A stretch of DNA of 33,480 nucleotides from Caldilineaceae bacterium (GTDB taxonomy: Bacteria > Chloroflexota > Anaerolineae > Caldilineales > Caldilineaceae). The notes under the pieces are model-generated. The model searched no databases and had not been told where the DNA came from. It worked only from the letters and a program-made list of their open reading frames with translations. A program made the translations under genes and the position numbers. The DNA is taken from contig JAHDWH010000013.1 in NCBI GenBank assembly GCA_023384455.1, forward strand, positions 1 through 33,480, in the 5' to 3' direction. Positions 1 to 9,732 of the stretch are shown piece after piece. Position 1 is the first letter of the stretch, and the number at the start of each line of letters is the position of its first letter.

Positions 1-12
1 TCACCCGGAGAA

Positions 13-36
13 GTGCGGTTACAAACCGCACCTACA
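13..36. repeat. Dispersed palindromic repeat, family A (copy 1)
   Basis: The stretch contains the hairpin GTGCGGT-TACAA-ACCGCAC followed by CTACA. All 24 bases recur exactly at 15178-15201, and an inverted copy lies at 15137-15156. It is therefore a dispersed element and not a chance hairpin. It has no T tract, so a terminator role is unproven. The TAG that closes the VOC-like remnant upstream lies inside this repeat. Confidence 0.75.
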
Positions 37-124
37 GATTCCACCATCTTCTTGAACAGTACACAAAACCGGATTCTGGCAACAGTTCCTCGTACAGCTC
101 AATCAGATTGCCGTCCGGGTCGTT
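32..124 (-). pseudogene. C-terminal remnant of a VOC/glyoxalase-fold protein
   Basis: In the frame read from 124 down to the TAG at 34-32 there are 30 codons beginning NDPDGNLIELYEE. Asp-Pro-Asp-Gly-Asn-x-Ile/Leu-Glu-Leu is the typical last strand of vicinal oxygen chelate (glyoxalase/bleomycin resistance) domains, where the Glu is a metal ligand. Nothing of the rest of such a domain is present. The fragment starts directly behind the hslO stop codon and has no start codon of its own, so it is read as a decayed gene end left by a deletion next to hslO. The motif is short, so chance cannot be fully excluded. Confidence 0.5.
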
Positions 125-134
125 ACCGCTGCCA

Positions 135-1004
135 TCAGTGCCTCCCTGTCAGCTCCATAAGCGCCTCGCTGGAAAAGGTGTAGTGTTCCCCGCAGAAATG
201 GCAGTCTACTTCGGCAGAACCCGAAGCGATTAGCTCGTTCAGTTCGCCGGGGTCCAACAGGGAGAGCGCGGCCAGGGTGCGCTCGGCGCTGCACCCGCAG
301 CGAAAAAGGAGAGGCCGCTGCTCGGTGATGGTGTAGGCCATCGGCCCAAAGAGCGCGGCCACAATCTCTTCCGGCGTCCGCCCATCAGCCAGCAGTTTGC
401 CGATGGGTGGCAGATCGTCCAGCCGCTCGCTGACCTCAATCAGGGCGTCGAGGGTCTCGCCGGGCAGGGCCTGCACCAGAAGCCCCCCCACCGCCTGCAC
501 CTGCCCCGGGGGGTCAACAAAAGCGTCGATCTCCACCACCGAGGGGGTCTGCTCGGACTGGTTGAGATACCAGGTCAGGTCCGCGTCCAGAAAGCCGGTC
601 TGGAGTGGGACTGTGCTCTGATGGGGTTCTTCCATCCCCAAATCCTTGACAATCGTCAGGAAACCGTCGTCGCCGATGGCCTCGGCCACCCGCTCGGCTG
701 TGACCGGCCCGTAGGCGGCCAGTTGCGCCTCCCCCACATAGGCCCGGCTGTGACCGTAGCTGTCGGCTTCGGCGATCAGCTTTTGCAGGGGGCCGCTGCC
801 CGTGGCCTTCACCACCACCCGCTGCTGGGCTTTGAGCAGCGCGCCCAACAGCACAGCCCCGGTCAGTCCATAGCCCAGGGCCGCGGCCGCCACGGGGGAG
901 GCGTTGTGGCGGCCCGCCACTTCCGCGGTCAGGCCGGTGGTTTGGGCAATCACCGCGCGCAGGTTGCCGTCGTCGGTCAGGATGCGTAGAAGATAATCGG
1001 TCAT
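135..1004 (-). CDS. hslO: Hsp33 family redox-regulated molecular chaperone
   Basis: A 289-residue cytosolic holdase, the usual Hsp33 length. The family binds unfolding proteins when oxidation releases zinc from four C-terminal cysteines. These are seen here as Cys236-x-Cys238 and Cys268-x-x-Cys271, the canonical CxC...CxxC switch with a 29-residue spacer. The N-terminal part carries the family's substrate-binding core, with the typical opening DYLLRILTDDGNLRAVIAQT and an RHNASPVAAAALGYGLTGAVLLGALL-like stretch around residues 32-57. The start is the ATG at 1004. It lies 57 bases behind the sucB stop on the same strand, so it may be the last gene of a sucA-sucB-hslO run. The end of the gene abuts a VOC-like scrap. 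The assignment is firm. Confidence 0.96.
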   Translation of the reverse strand: MTDYLLRILTDDGNLRAVIAQTTGLTAEVAGRHNASPVAAAALGYGLTGAVLLGALLKAQQRVVVKATGSGPLQKLIAEADSYGHSRAYVGEAQLAAYGPVTAERVAEAIGDDGFLTIVKDLGMEEPHQSTVPLQTGFLDADLTWYLNQSEQTPSVVEIDAFVDPPGQVQAVGGLLVQALPGETLDALIEVSERLDDLPPIGKLLADGRTPEEIVAALFGPMAYTITEQRPLLFRCGCSAERTLAALSLLDPGELNELIASGSAEVDCHFCGEHYTFSSEALMELTGRH

Positions 1005-1061
1005 CTGCTCTGAGTACTCCGTTGATTGCTGTCCATTGCAGACGCAAATTGACAGCTTGCG

Positions 1062-2321
1062 TTACATTTCGAGGAGCATTCGCTCCGGGTCTTCGATCAG
1101 TTCCTTCACCTTCACCAAAAACTGCACGGCTTCCCGGCCATCGACGATGCGGTGGTCGTAGCTCAGGGCCAGATACATCATCGGGCGGGCGACAATTGCG
1201 CCGTCGATGACGACTGGGCGCTCCTCGATTTTGTGCAGACCGAGGATGCCCACTTGGGGCGCGTTGAGAATCGGTGTGCTGAGCATCGACCCAAAAACGC
1301 CCCCATTCGTGATTGTGAAGCTACCCCCCTGCAAATCGGAGAGAGAGAGACTGCCGTCTTGAACCTTCTGGGCCAAATCCCGGATGGACTGCTCAATCTG
1401 GGCGAAGGACATGCGGTCAGCGTCGCGCAGGACAGGGACGACCAGCCCCTCCTCCGCGCCGACAGCAATGCCGATGTCGTAGTAGTGCTTCAAAATCATC
1501 TCGTCACCGTCGATCTCGGCGTTGAGCTGGGGGAAGGCCCGCAGCGCGCCGATAGCGGCTTTGGTGAAGAAGGACATAAAACCGAGCCGCACGCCCATCT
1601 GCTTCTCGAAGGCGTCCCGGCGGCGTTTGCGTAGCTCCATCACCGCCGACATATCCACTTCGTTGAAGGTGGTGAGCATCGCCGCGTTGTGCTGGGCTTC
1701 CACCAGCCGTTGGGCAATCGTGCGCCTTCGGCGGGAGAGTTTGACCCGTTCTTCCCGGCGGGCGTCGGGGCGGGTGAAGGGGGAAGGGGATGATGAGATG
1801 ACGGGAGATGGGGCTGGCGCTGATACAGGCAGGGGTGCGCGTTTGGCGTTCAACGCCTTTTCCACATCCTCTTTGGTCACCCGGCCGCCGCTGCCGCTGC
1901 CGGGAATTTTGGCGACATCCATCCCCGCGTCCTCGGCCATGCGCCGGGCGACGGGTGTGGCTTTGGCGTCCTTCTCCTCTTCGATAGGGGGGCTGTCGGC
2001 TGGCGGATCTTCCGGACGTTCGGCTTTTTTCTCGGCCACTTTTTCCTGCTCTGGTTTGTCCTGCGCGGTGGCCTCGGCTTCCGCACCGACCTCGATTTTG
2101 CCCAGCACATCGCCGATCTTCACATCCGCGCCGGCTTCCACCAGAATCTCCGCCAGCACGCCGTCCCGCTCCGCCGAGACTTCCAAATCCACTTTGTCGG
2201 TCTCCAGTTCGACAAGAGGTTGGCCCGCCTTCACAGACGCGCCCGCCCCTACCAGCCAGCGGCCCACCGTCGCTTCGATGACTGATTCACCCATTTCGGG
2301 TACAACAATTTCAATACTCAT
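1062..2321 (-). CDS. sucB: Dihydrolipoyllysine succinyltransferase, E2 of 2-oxoglutarate dehydrogenase
   Basis: A 419-residue E2 acyltransferase that passes the succinyl group from lipoate to CoA in the TCA cycle. Domains in order: a lipoyl domain (about 1-76) with the lipoylated Lys43 in ETDKVDLEV; an Ala/Pro/Glu-rich linker; a peripheral subunit-binding domain (about 118-155, [13 protein letters not shown] and [13 protein letters not shown]); a second flexible linker; and the catalytic domain with the DHRxxDG motif, catalytic His390 and Asp394. The start is placed at the ATG at 2321 ([13 protein letters not shown]) because AGGAG sits 8 bases before it. The longer frame reaching 2387 would translate a repeat. 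It follows sucA after a 170-base gap filled with an inverted repeat. E2 could in principle serve another 2-oxoacid complex, but the neighbouring E1 argues for 2-oxoglutarate. Confidence 0.93.
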   Translation of the reverse strand: MSIEIVVPEMGESVIEATVGRWLVGAGASVKAGQPLVELETDKVDLEVSAERDGVLAEILVEAGADVKIGDVLGKIEVGAEAEATAQDKPEQEKVAEKKAERPEDPPADSPPIEEEKDAKATPVARRMAEDAGMDVAKIPGSGSGGRVTKEDVEKALNAKRAPLPVSAPAPSPVISSSPSPFTRPDARREERVKLSRRRRTIAQRLVEAQHNAAMLTTFNEVDMSAVMELRKRRRDAFEKQMGVRLGFMSFFTKAAIGALRAFPQLNAEIDGDEMILKHYYDIGIAVGAEEGLVVPVLRDADRMSFAQIEQSIRDLAQKVQDGSLSLSDLQGGSFTITNGGVFGSMLSTPILNAPQVGILGLHKIEERPVVIDGAIVARPMMYLALSYDHRIVDGREAVQFLVKVKELIEDPERMLLEM

Positions 2322-2345
2322 TGCAGAACTCCTGATTTCCATTTC

Positions 2346-2490
2346 GTAGTGCGTGGTGCGTGTACTATTAAGTGGTGCTGACCGCAATTCAGCACCTCAG
2401 TTCGTCGATAGCCCAGCACGACATCACCCAAATTCTACTGATATTAGTTCACGAACCACGCACCAGGCACTACTGTCCACGCACCACGCC
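2346..2490. repeat. Intergenic inverted repeat, GTAGTGCGTGGTGCGTG word family
   Basis: The sucA-sucB gap has GTGCGTGGTGCGTG-type words at 2346-2362 facing complementary words at 2452-2490 (CCACGCACC, GCACTAC, CACGCACCACGC). The two arms could fold into a long imperfect hairpin in the transcript between the sucA stop and the sucB ribosome site. A smaller stem, GGTGCTGA...TCAGCACC, sits inside at about 2373-2397. No T tract follows, so read-through into sucB is expected. Confidence 0.6.
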
Positions 2491-2491
2491 A

Positions 2492-5278
2492 TTATACCAC
2501 CGCAAAGACTTCTTCGATCAGCGCCTTCTGGTTGACCGCGTGCCAGGCCGATGACCCTTCCGCCGGGCTGGCACGATCCGGGCGGCCCACATAGCGCAGG
2601 GGAAGCCTGTGTTCCAGCAGGTCGTGGAGATGCGGGTAGACGAAATTCCACGCGCCCATATTGGCCGGCTCTTCCTGCACCCAGACCACCTCCTCGGCAG
2701 CCGCGTAGCGGTCCAGAACTGCCTCCACCTCTGCGGCGGGGAAGGAGTACAACTGCTCCACCCGTACAATCGCCAGATCAGAACGCTTCTCCGCTGGCTG
2801 ATCCAGCAGATCGATAGCGACTTTGCCGGAGCAGAGGATCAGCCGTTTCACCCTTTCCGGCTCGGCGGCCGGGTCGTCCAACACAGGCTGCCAGCGCCCC
2901 TCGGCCAGCTCTCTGGGCGCGGAGGCCGAGAGCCGGTGGCGCAGCAGACTCTTGGGTGTCATCACCACCAGGGGCAGGGGATCGGTCTTGAGGAGCAGGG
3001 CTTGGCGGCGCAGCAGGTGGAAGTACTGGGCGGCAGTCGTCGGGTAGACGATGCGCAGATTCGTCTCAGCGGCGGCCTGCAAGAAACGCTCCAGGCGGCC
3101 AGTCGAATGGTCCGGCCCCGCGCCCTCGTAGCCGTGGGGCAACAGCAGCACCAGGGAGGGCGTCTGCTCCCACTTGGCCTGCCCGGAGATGACAAACTCG
3201 TCCAGCACTGCCTGGGCCACATTGATGAAATCGCCGTACTGGGCCTCCCAGATCACCAGCCGCTCTGGGGCCTGAATGTTATAGCCGTACTCGAAGCCAA
3301 TCGTCGCCGCTTCGCTCAGGGGGCTGTTGACAATCTCAAAGGCGGCCTGGGCCTGGGGGAAAATCTGCAAAGGGATGCACGTTTCGCCGCTTTCGGGGTC
3401 GTGGAGGACGGCGTGACGGTGGCTGAATGTGCCCCGCGCCGCGTCTTCGCCGGTCAGACGCACGGAAATGCCCTCGGCCAGAACTGAGCCTAAGGCCAAC
3501 TGCTCGGCGTGCGCCCAGTCCACATTGGGCGCGTCGGGATCGGCGAAGGCATTGACCCGGCGGGAGAAGACCCGTTGCAGGCGGGGATGGATGGCAAAGC
3601 CTTTGGGCGCGGCCAGGAGATCGGCCTGCAATTCATCCAGCCATTTCAAAGGCAGGGAAGTGTCGATCTGTTTGGCCGCGCCAGGTGGTGGCGGTGTCAG
3701 CGCAGGTTCGGGCAGGGCCTCCTCCGGCTGCAATTCGTCGTAAATGGCCTGCAAAGCGGCCATCTGTTTGTCGTAGAGGGTCTGGGCCGCGTCGCTATCA
3801 CTCTCGCCGCTTTTCTGCAAACGCTCGGCCCAGAGCTGGCGCACCGTCGGGTGGTCGTCAATGCTCTTGTACATCAGCGGCTGGGTGAAGCGGGGTTCGT
3901 CGCCCTCGTTGTGGCCGTAGCGCCGGTAGCCCACCAGATCGATGAGGAAATCCTTCTGGAAGGTGTGGCGGTAGGCCGCGGCCAGGCGGGCGGCTTCGAT
4001 GCAGGCCACCGGGTCGTCGGCGTTTACGTGTACAATCGGAATTTTGAAGCCCTTGGCCAGATCGCTGGCGTAGAGAGTGCTACGCACATCTTCCGGGTCG
4101 GTGGTGAAGCCGAGCTGGTTGTTGGCGATGATGTGGATTGTGCCGCCGGTGCGATAGCCCTCCAGTTTCGATAGATTGAGGGTCTCGGCCACAATGCCCT
4201 GGCCGGGGAAGGCGGCGTCGCCGTGGATCAGCACGGGCAGAGAGACGATGTGGTCGAAACGGGGCGGGCCGGGCTGATCGACAAATGTGCCCGCGGCACG
4301 AGCCATCCCCTCCACCACCGGGTTGACGTGCTCCAGATGGCTGGGATTGGGAGCCATCCCGACGGCGACGGTCGTCACTTCCCCATCCAAATCCGTGTCC
4401 TCAGCCACAATGCGGCTGGCCCCCGCGTGATATTTCACATCGCCGGTGTAGCCCAGATAGTCCCGTACATTGAACGTGCCGGGGTCCAGGGGGTCTTTGA
4501 ACTCGGCCAGCATCTGGGCGTAGGGTTTGTTGAGGACGTGGGCCAACACATTCAGCCGCCCCCGGTGGGCCATACCGATGAGGAGTGCGCTGATCTCCTG
4601 TTCTACCGCCGCGCCCACCAGTTCGTCCAGCATCGGCACCATCACATCCAGCCCTTCGATGGAGAAGCGGGTCTTGCCGGGGAAGGTACGCTGGAGGAAA
4701 TGCTCGAAGACCTCCACTTGGGTCAGCCGTTCCAGCAGGGCGGTGGCGTTGAGGGGGGCGGCGGGCGGGCGAAAACGTCCGCGCTCCGCGGCGTCCCGCA
4801 GCCACTCCCGCTCGGCGGGGATGCGCAGGTGGTCGTAGTCGTAGCCGGTGCTGGCGCAGTAAATCCGGCGCAGTTCGGCCAGGCTCTCGTGGGCGTTGGC
4901 GCAGCTCTCGCCGCAGGGGCCGCCGACGAGGGTGGCGGGCAGCCGGTGCAGGTCGTCTTCGGTCAGGCCGTGGAAGGCGAAGTCCAGGGAGGGGTCGCCG
5001 GGCGCGGGTCGGCCCAGGGGATCGATGACCGCGGCCAGATGGCCGTACTCGCGCAGGGACTGGGCGAGATTGACCGCGCCGACGATTGTGTTGATGTCAG
5101 TCTGCTGCGCCGCAATAGTAGGCAAAGCAGCGGGCGCGCTGCCATCGGGCGTCCACTGCTCGAAAAGGGAGCGGGTCTCGGCGTCCACAGAGGCGGGATC
5201 GGCCAGAAAGCGGTCGTAGAGTTCAAGGACGTAGCCAGCGTTGGGGCCGTGGAAGAGGGTCGCAAGTGAGTTGGACAT
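2492..5278 (-). CDS. sucA: 2-oxoglutarate dehydrogenase E1 component
   Basis: A 928-residue thiamine-diphosphate-dependent decarboxylase, normal length for OdhA/SucA. It decarboxylates 2-oxoglutarate and succinylates the lipoate of SucB. Visible features: the short N-terminal E2-binding segment (1-40, with LYDRFLADPASVD); GMAHRGRLNVLAHVLNKP (235-252) with an active-site His; NPSHLEHVNPVVEG (311-324); the ThDP/Mg motif starting GDAAFPGQG (353-361) and ending NNQ (386-388); GYRRYGHNEGDEPRFTQP; and a transketolase-like C-terminal half. The start is set at the ATG at 5278 (MSNSLATLFHGPNAGY) because the upstream extension translates AAACGTGA-type repeats. Its shadow ORFs on the other strand are not genes. 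A promoter candidate lies at 5492-5500. No E3 (lpd) is nearby, so the complex must borrow one encoded elsewhere. Confidence 0.95.
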   Translation of the reverse strand: MSNSLATLFHGPNAGYVLELYDRFLADPASVDAETRSLFEQWTPDGSAPAALPTIAAQQTDINTIVGAVNLAQSLREYGHLAAVIDPLGRPAPGDPSLDFAFHGLTEDDLHRLPATLVGGPCGESCANAHESLAELRRIYCASTGYDYDHLRIPAEREWLRDAAERGRFRPPAAPLNATALLERLTQVEVFEHFLQRTFPGKTRFSIEGLDVMVPMLDELVGAAVEQEISALLIGMAHRGRLNVLAHVLNKPYAQMLAEFKDPLDPGTFNVRDYLGYTGDVKYHAGASRIVAEDTDLDGEVTTVAVGMAPNPSHLEHVNPVVEGMARAAGTFVDQPGPPRFDHIVSLPVLIHGDAAFPGQGIVAETLNLSKLEGYRTGGTIHIIANNQLGFTTDPEDVRSTLYASDLAKGFKIPIVHVNADDPVACIEAARLAAAYRHTFQKDFLIDLVGYRRYGHNEGDEPRFTQPLMYKSIDDHPTVRQLWAERLQKSGESDSDAAQTLYDKQMAALQAIYDELQPEEALPEPALTPPPPGAAKQIDTSLPLKWLDELQADLLAAPKGFAIHPRLQRVFSRRVNAFADPDAPNVDWAHAEQLALGSVLAEGISVRLTGEDAARGTFSHRHAVLHDPESGETCIPLQIFPQAQAAFEIVNSPLSEAATIGFEYGYNIQAPERLVIWEAQYGDFINVAQAVLDEFVISGQAKWEQTPSLVLLLPHGYEGAGPDHSTGRLERFLQAAAETNLRIVYPTTAAQYFHLLRRQALLLKTDPLPLVVMTPKSLLRHRLSASAPRELAEGRWQPVLDDPAAEPERVKRLILCSGKVAIDLLDQPAEKRSDLAIVRVEQLYSFPAAEVEAVLDRYAAAEEVVWVQEEPANMGAWNFVYPHLHDLLEHRLPLRYVGRPDRASPAEGSSAWHAVNQKALIEEVFAVV

Positions 5279-5325
5279 AACGTATTGCGTATTCCATAAG
5301 GTGGCGCAGCCACGATTTGCGTGCA

Positions 5326-5382
5326 GAAACGTGAAGAGGTGAAACGTGAGATCACATGACGACACCTCACGTTTCACGTTTC
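5326..5382. repeat. Intergenic inverted repeat, AAACGTGAG word family
   Basis: The left arm at 5326-5350 (GAAACGTGA, AGGTGAAACGTGAG) faces the right arm at 5363-5382 (CACCTCACGTTTCACGTTTC). The same words build another palindrome at 12731-12783. The element lies in the probable sucA 5' leader. The rest of the gap, 5383-5491, shows nothing further. Confidence 0.65.
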
Positions 5383-5491
5383 AGTTGGTTGGCCGACCGA
5401 CTAACCCATATGCGTTCGTTCCTCGCTGGTACGGAGTATTGCGTAAGCAGTGCTGTCCGGTACTTTGGTTGACGACGAGTCGGCATGCACC

Positions 5492-5500
5492 AGTATAGCA
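5492..5500 (-). promoter_or_regulatory. Candidate extended -10 promoter for sucA-sucB
   Basis: On the minus strand the sequence reads TGCTATACT, an extended -10 element (TGn plus TATACT). The -35 position 17 bases upstream (ATCTGC) is poor, which extended -10 promoters tolerate. Transcription would start near 5485 and leave a leader of about 205 bases containing the AAACGTGAG hairpin. The same -10 hexamer is seen at the stronger carD and ncRNA promoters in this window. Confidence 0.4.
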
Positions 5501-5531
5501 CAGCCGGTAGGGTCGCAGATGTACTGGTGAA

Positions 5532-7184
5532 TCAATTCGGCTGATTGCGAACGAGGGGGAGGTGGATATTTATGGGCAGGGGAATCGTCGAAAATACCGA
5601 CTCGAACGCGCCCAGATCGCAGCCCGCCCCTTGTGGCCGCGGCTCGCCTCGCTGGTCGGTGAGGATAGGCGTGCCGCTGATGTCTGTACAACTACCCGCG
5701 TCCAGTGCCGGGCTGTAGGGTAGCAGGGCGTGGGTGGGCGTGGGGCCGCCGTTGTCGGCCAGCGGGCCAAGCCAGGCGTGCTGATTGAGGATGTCGTCGC
5801 CGGTGCCACCGAGGGTACAGCCGGTTGGGTCGCCGATGAAATTGGGACCTTGGGAAGTGACGACGCCCGTGCAGTCCGGGCCGGTGCCGCCGTCGGCCAC
5901 GCTGTTCTGGGCGATGATCGAGTTGTGGATCGTCACCGCGCCGCCGTCGTTGGCGAGTCCACCGCCGGAGCCGCCAATCTCGCATCCACCATAAAAACAT
6001 AGCCCCGTACTTGTCTGGTTGTATGCGATTGTTGTGTTATAGAGGAGGAGGTTGCCTTCATTGAAAATGCCGCCGCCATCGGCACCAGTAAGATTATTGT
6101 AGGACTCGTAACCATAACCGCTTCGATTTCCACTGACTGTAGAGTTTATGAGTGATGCGGTTCCGATATTGTGCAACCCGCCTCCGCGTGCGTTGCGCGA
6201 AGCCTGATTGTCGTAGATGGCACATTTGACCAGGACTACATTTCCCGCGTTGAAAATCCCTGCACCGCCTATCGAAAAGCCGCCACCCCAATTTTGACTG
6301 ATGGCACTGGCAAAAAACCACGCGTCGCCTGCGTTGTACACACCGCCGCCCCTATTTTGGTCTGCAGAATTGGCGCGAATCTGACTATTCGTAATAGTCA
6401 TTGTTCCCAGATTGGCAATTCCGCCACCTCGTCCATTGGGTAATTGCCATTTTGCATCCCAGCCCCCTGTTCCTGTTTCGTTGTTGGCAAGAGTGATGTC
6501 ATAGGCGATGAAAATTCCTGTGTTCCAGATTCCGCCACCATCACCGCCAATTACTGCATAGCCTCCATTCCCACTTTTGTTTCCTACCACTCGGCTTTCA
6601 AATATTTTTAGATAGCCTTCGTTGGCGATGCCACCACCTGTCTCGCCCGGACACCCCTCATAACCGTTTGGCTCGCAAGGGTCATCTTTACCATCCGCCG
6701 CCCGGCCGTTCTGGACGGTAACGCCCCGAATCGCCACAGTCCCGGTCAGGATATGCAGTACCCGGTCGGTCTGGTTGGCATCGATAATCGTCCCAGCCGA
6801 CCCAGCGCCGCTGATGACCAAACTGCTGCGGATGTCCAGATCACCCGTCGCGTTGTCGTCCTCGCTGCGTCCTTCCAGGGACAGGACATAACTGCCTGCC
6901 GGCACTAGAATCAGGTCATCGCCATTGCCCGCCGGACAGGCGTCCACGGCAGCGTCCGTGTTGGCCGCCTGGATGGCCTCGCGCAGGGTGCAGTCGCCGT
7001 TGTCGCTCAGGTTGTCCAGGCCGGTGGTGACGGTTATCACTGAGCCAGCGGGTGGCTCAAAGGGGGGAATTGTGAACGAAGGGGATACTGGTGAACTACC
7101 GGGACCGGCTTGGGCAAAAAGCGACAGGACCAAAATGACGACCCACAGCAGTGCGATAGCTGTAGCAACAAAGAGACGACGCAT
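5532..7184 (-). CDS. Secreted right-handed beta-helix protein with CSLREA and choice-of-anchor domains
   Basis: A 550-residue exported protein. Residues 1-25 are a signal peptide (MRRLFVATAIALLWVVILVL then AQA). CTLREA at 65-70, inside a TTGLDNLSDNGDCTLREAIQAAN-like block, is the CSLREA motif. Next comes a long series of degenerate beta-helix rungs rich in GGGI.N.G, NS.I..N and GN motifs, typical of polymorphic outer membrane/PMP-like repeats. The C-terminal block with ADNGGPTPTHALLPYSPALD, TDQRGEPRP and CDLGAFE is the choice-of-anchor Q signature. The start is the ATG at 7184, with AAGGAG 10 bases upstream; the longer frame begins in non-coding repeat. The role is probably surface adhesion or matrix; no catalytic residues are recognised. 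The middle (about 6000-6650) is visibly lower in GC than its neighbours. Confidence 0.85.
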   Translation of the reverse strand: MRRLFVATAIALLWVVILVLSLFAQAGPGSSPVSPSFTIPPFEPPAGSVITVTTGLDNLSDNGDCTLREAIQAANTDAAVDACPAGNGDDLILVPAGSYVLSLEGRSEDDNATGDLDIRSSLVISGAGSAGTIIDANQTDRVLHILTGTVAIRGVTVQNGRAADGKDDPCEPNGYEGCPGETGGGIANEGYLKIFESRVVGNKSGNGGYAVIGGDGGGIWNTGIFIAYDITLANNETGTGGWDAKWQLPNGRGGGIANLGTMTITNSQIRANSADQNRGGGVYNAGDAWFFASAISQNWGGGFSIGGAGIFNAGNVVLVKCAIYDNQASRNARGGGLHNIGTASLINSTVSGNRSGYGYESYNNLTGADGGGIFNEGNLLLYNTTIAYNQTSTGLCFYGGCEIGGSGGGLANDGGAVTIHNSIIAQNSVADGGTGPDCTGVVTSQGPNFIGDPTGCTLGGTGDDILNQHAWLGPLADNGGPTPTHALLPYSPALDAGSCTDISGTPILTDQRGEPRPQGAGCDLGAFESVFSTIPLPINIHLPLVRNQPN

Positions 7185-7276
7185 AGCGAACTCTCCTTTT
7201 GAACTCAGAGCGGGATGACTCTTTATGACAGCCAATCCACCCCCCACGACAACGGAATACGCAACACGCAATACTT

Positions 7277-8512
7277 TTACGCCTCCCGCAGCAGCCGCCA
7301 AATCTCCCCCAACTTCGGGCGTTTGCCATACATCAGCAGCCCCAGGCGGAAGACCTTTCCCCCCAGCCAGACGATCAGCGGAATCGTAAGCAGAATTGTG
7401 GCGAGGCTGCCCACAATGTCGATGACAGGCACTTCCGTCATAGGCAGACGCAGCATCATCGCTGTGGGCGCGGTGAGGGGAAACCAGGAGATGAAACGGA
7501 TGAGGCCGCTGTTGGGGTTGGTGAAGAAGACGCCCGCCAGCATCAGAGGCACACTGGCCAGCAGCGAAAAGACGCCGGCCAACTGCTGGGACTCCTGAAA
7601 GTCCGCGCCCAGCGCGCCCACGGACCCCATCAGCACCGCATAGACGACGAAACCCAGCAGATAGTAGACCACCGCCAGCACAAAGACTTCGGGCCGGGCA
7701 AAGAGGGGCACGGCCACCCCCAGCAGGGCCACAATCCCCCCGCTCAGCCCAAAGGAGGAGCCGACCCAGACGATCACCTGTGTCAGCCCCAGCGCGCCCA
7801 GGCCGATGACTTTGCCCGCCAGCAGTTGTTGGGCCGTCACCGACGAGAGGACGATTTCGATGACCCGGTTGGTCTTCTCCTCGGAGACGCTGCGCAGGAG
7901 ATAGCCGGAGGAGACGAAAATCGTCACAATCAGCAGAATGCTGAGCATATAGGGCACGATAAAGCCCAACACCGAGGCCAGCACCCCGCCCGCCGACTGC
8001 TCCTCGCCGCTCAGGTTTACCACTTGCGCCCGGAAGGGATTCGCCAGCCGGGCGCGTAGAGCAGCGTCGGGCACATCCCGCACCAGATGATCGACAAAGA
8101 AGCCGCGCAGAGAGCCGGAATCTTCGATGTCCAGGGCGGAGAAAGCGCCCTCACCGCTCACTACCCGGATGCGCCCGCTCTCCACATAATCGGCGGGGAT
8201 GACGATCAGCCGCCGGGCCGTCTCCGCCTGGACAGCAGCCACCCCCGCCTCTTCGCTGGCGAACAGGCGAAAACCATCCGCGTATTCGGGCAGAATGGGG
8301 GTGAAGCGCCCGGACTGATCCACCACCGCCACGGAGCGGTTGCTGCCGGCGAAGACCTCCACCAGCGCATCCCCTGCCTGACCGCCAAAGAACGCGCCGA
8401 TGAGCAGGGCCACCAGCCCCAGCAGGGGAATCAGCAGCGTCATAATGATAAAGCCAGGCCGCCGTACATTGACCCGGTATTCGTGCCAGGCGATCAGCCA
8501 GATTTTGTCCAT
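7277..8512 (-). CDS. ABC-2 type transporter permease (NatB/YhaP-like)
   Basis: A 411-residue membrane protein. One transmembrane segment lies near the N-terminus (about 22-45, ITLLIPLLGLVALLIGAFFGG-like), followed by a long extracytoplasmic domain (about 50-175), then five or six hydrophobic segments in the C-terminal half. EEKTNRVIEIVLSSVTAQQLLAGKVIGLGALGLTQ is the typical ABC-2 coupling region of NatB/YhaP permeases, which export Na+ or unknown small molecules. The start is the ATG at 8512 with AAGGA 7 bases before it. The matching ATPase lies upstream on the same strand at 8792-9703, and the pair forms one exporter. The stop codon is directly followed by AATACGCAACACGCAAT repeats. The substrate cannot be read from the sequence. 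Confidence 0.88.
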   Translation of the reverse strand: MDKIWLIAWHEYRVNVRRPGFIIMTLLIPLLGLVALLIGAFFGGQAGDALVEVFAGSNRSVAVVDQSGRFTPILPEYADGFRLFASEEAGVAAVQAETARRLIVIPADYVESGRIRVVSGEGAFSALDIEDSGSLRGFFVDHLVRDVPDAALRARLANPFRAQVVNLSGEEQSAGGVLASVLGFIVPYMLSILLIVTIFVSSGYLLRSVSEEKTNRVIEIVLSSVTAQQLLAGKVIGLGALGLTQVIVWVGSSFGLSGGIVALLGVAVPLFARPEVFVLAVVYYLLGFVVYAVLMGSVGALGADFQESQQLAGVFSLLASVPLMLAGVFFTNPNSGLIRFISWFPLTAPTAMMLRLPMTEVPVIDIVGSLATILLTIPLIVWLGGKVFRLGLLMYGKRPKLGEIWRLLREA

Positions 8513-8525
8513 TGGGGGAGTCCTT

Positions 8526-8574
8526 GCGAATTGCGAATTGCGAGTTGCGAATTACGAATTGCGAGTTGCGGGTG
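8526..8574. repeat. Heptamer tandem repeat (GCGAATT/GCGAGTT)n
   Basis: Seven successive 7-base units: GCGAATT, GCGAATT, GCGAGTT, GCGAATT, ACGAATT, GCGAGTT, GCGGGTG. They lie between the exporter ATPase and permease genes, directly upstream of the permease ribosome site. No coding frame through the array is credible. It could vary in copy number and so change the spacing or leader folding. Confidence 0.8.
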
Positions 8575-8629
8575 TCGGGCGGCAGGGGATAACGGGATCA
8601 GTGAGCGCTGATTGAGTAGCCGAGTCTGC

Positions 8630-8760
8630 GAGGCGTATCGCTTGTACTGAGCCTGTCGAAGTGAAGTCAAGCGAACGGGTCTACAGGCAGATTTGAGTAT
8701 AACCCGCTTGGTTTCGATACGGCTGGAAACAGCCCCAGCCTACCCTTTGACAGGCTCCGG
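8630..8760. repeat. Intergenic inverted repeat between exporter genes
   Basis: GCGTATCGCTTG (8633 onward) and TGAGCCTGTCGAAG (about 8648-8661) face TTTCGATACGGC (about 8712-8723) and CTTTGACAGGCTCC (about 8746-8759). The two pairs of arms are nested in inverted order, giving a long imperfect cruciform or hairpin. The remainder of the 8513-8791 gap holds only the heptamer array and no gene. Confidence 0.5.
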
Positions 8761-8791
8761 ACACCGCTCAACCGGCGCTGGTCTTGAGCCT

Positions 8792-9703
<912 letters not shown>

Positions 9704-9732
9704 AAAGTGCTCCTGGGGAATGACAAAGAATA

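Noticed and set aside
13..31. Terminator of hslO
   Set aside because: The hairpin has no T tract and exact copies lie at 15137-15201 in another context, so it is listed as a repeat.
5279..5377. N-terminal extension of sucA by 33 codons
   Set aside because: The extension translates AAACGTGA and AATACGCAA repeats. Homology to E1 begins at MSNSLATLFHGPNAGY.
5401..5691. Short frame with CDPTGC resembling GDPTGC of the beta-helix gene
   Set aside because: Only six residues agree and the surrounding bases do not, so it is taken as chance and not a duplicated gene end.
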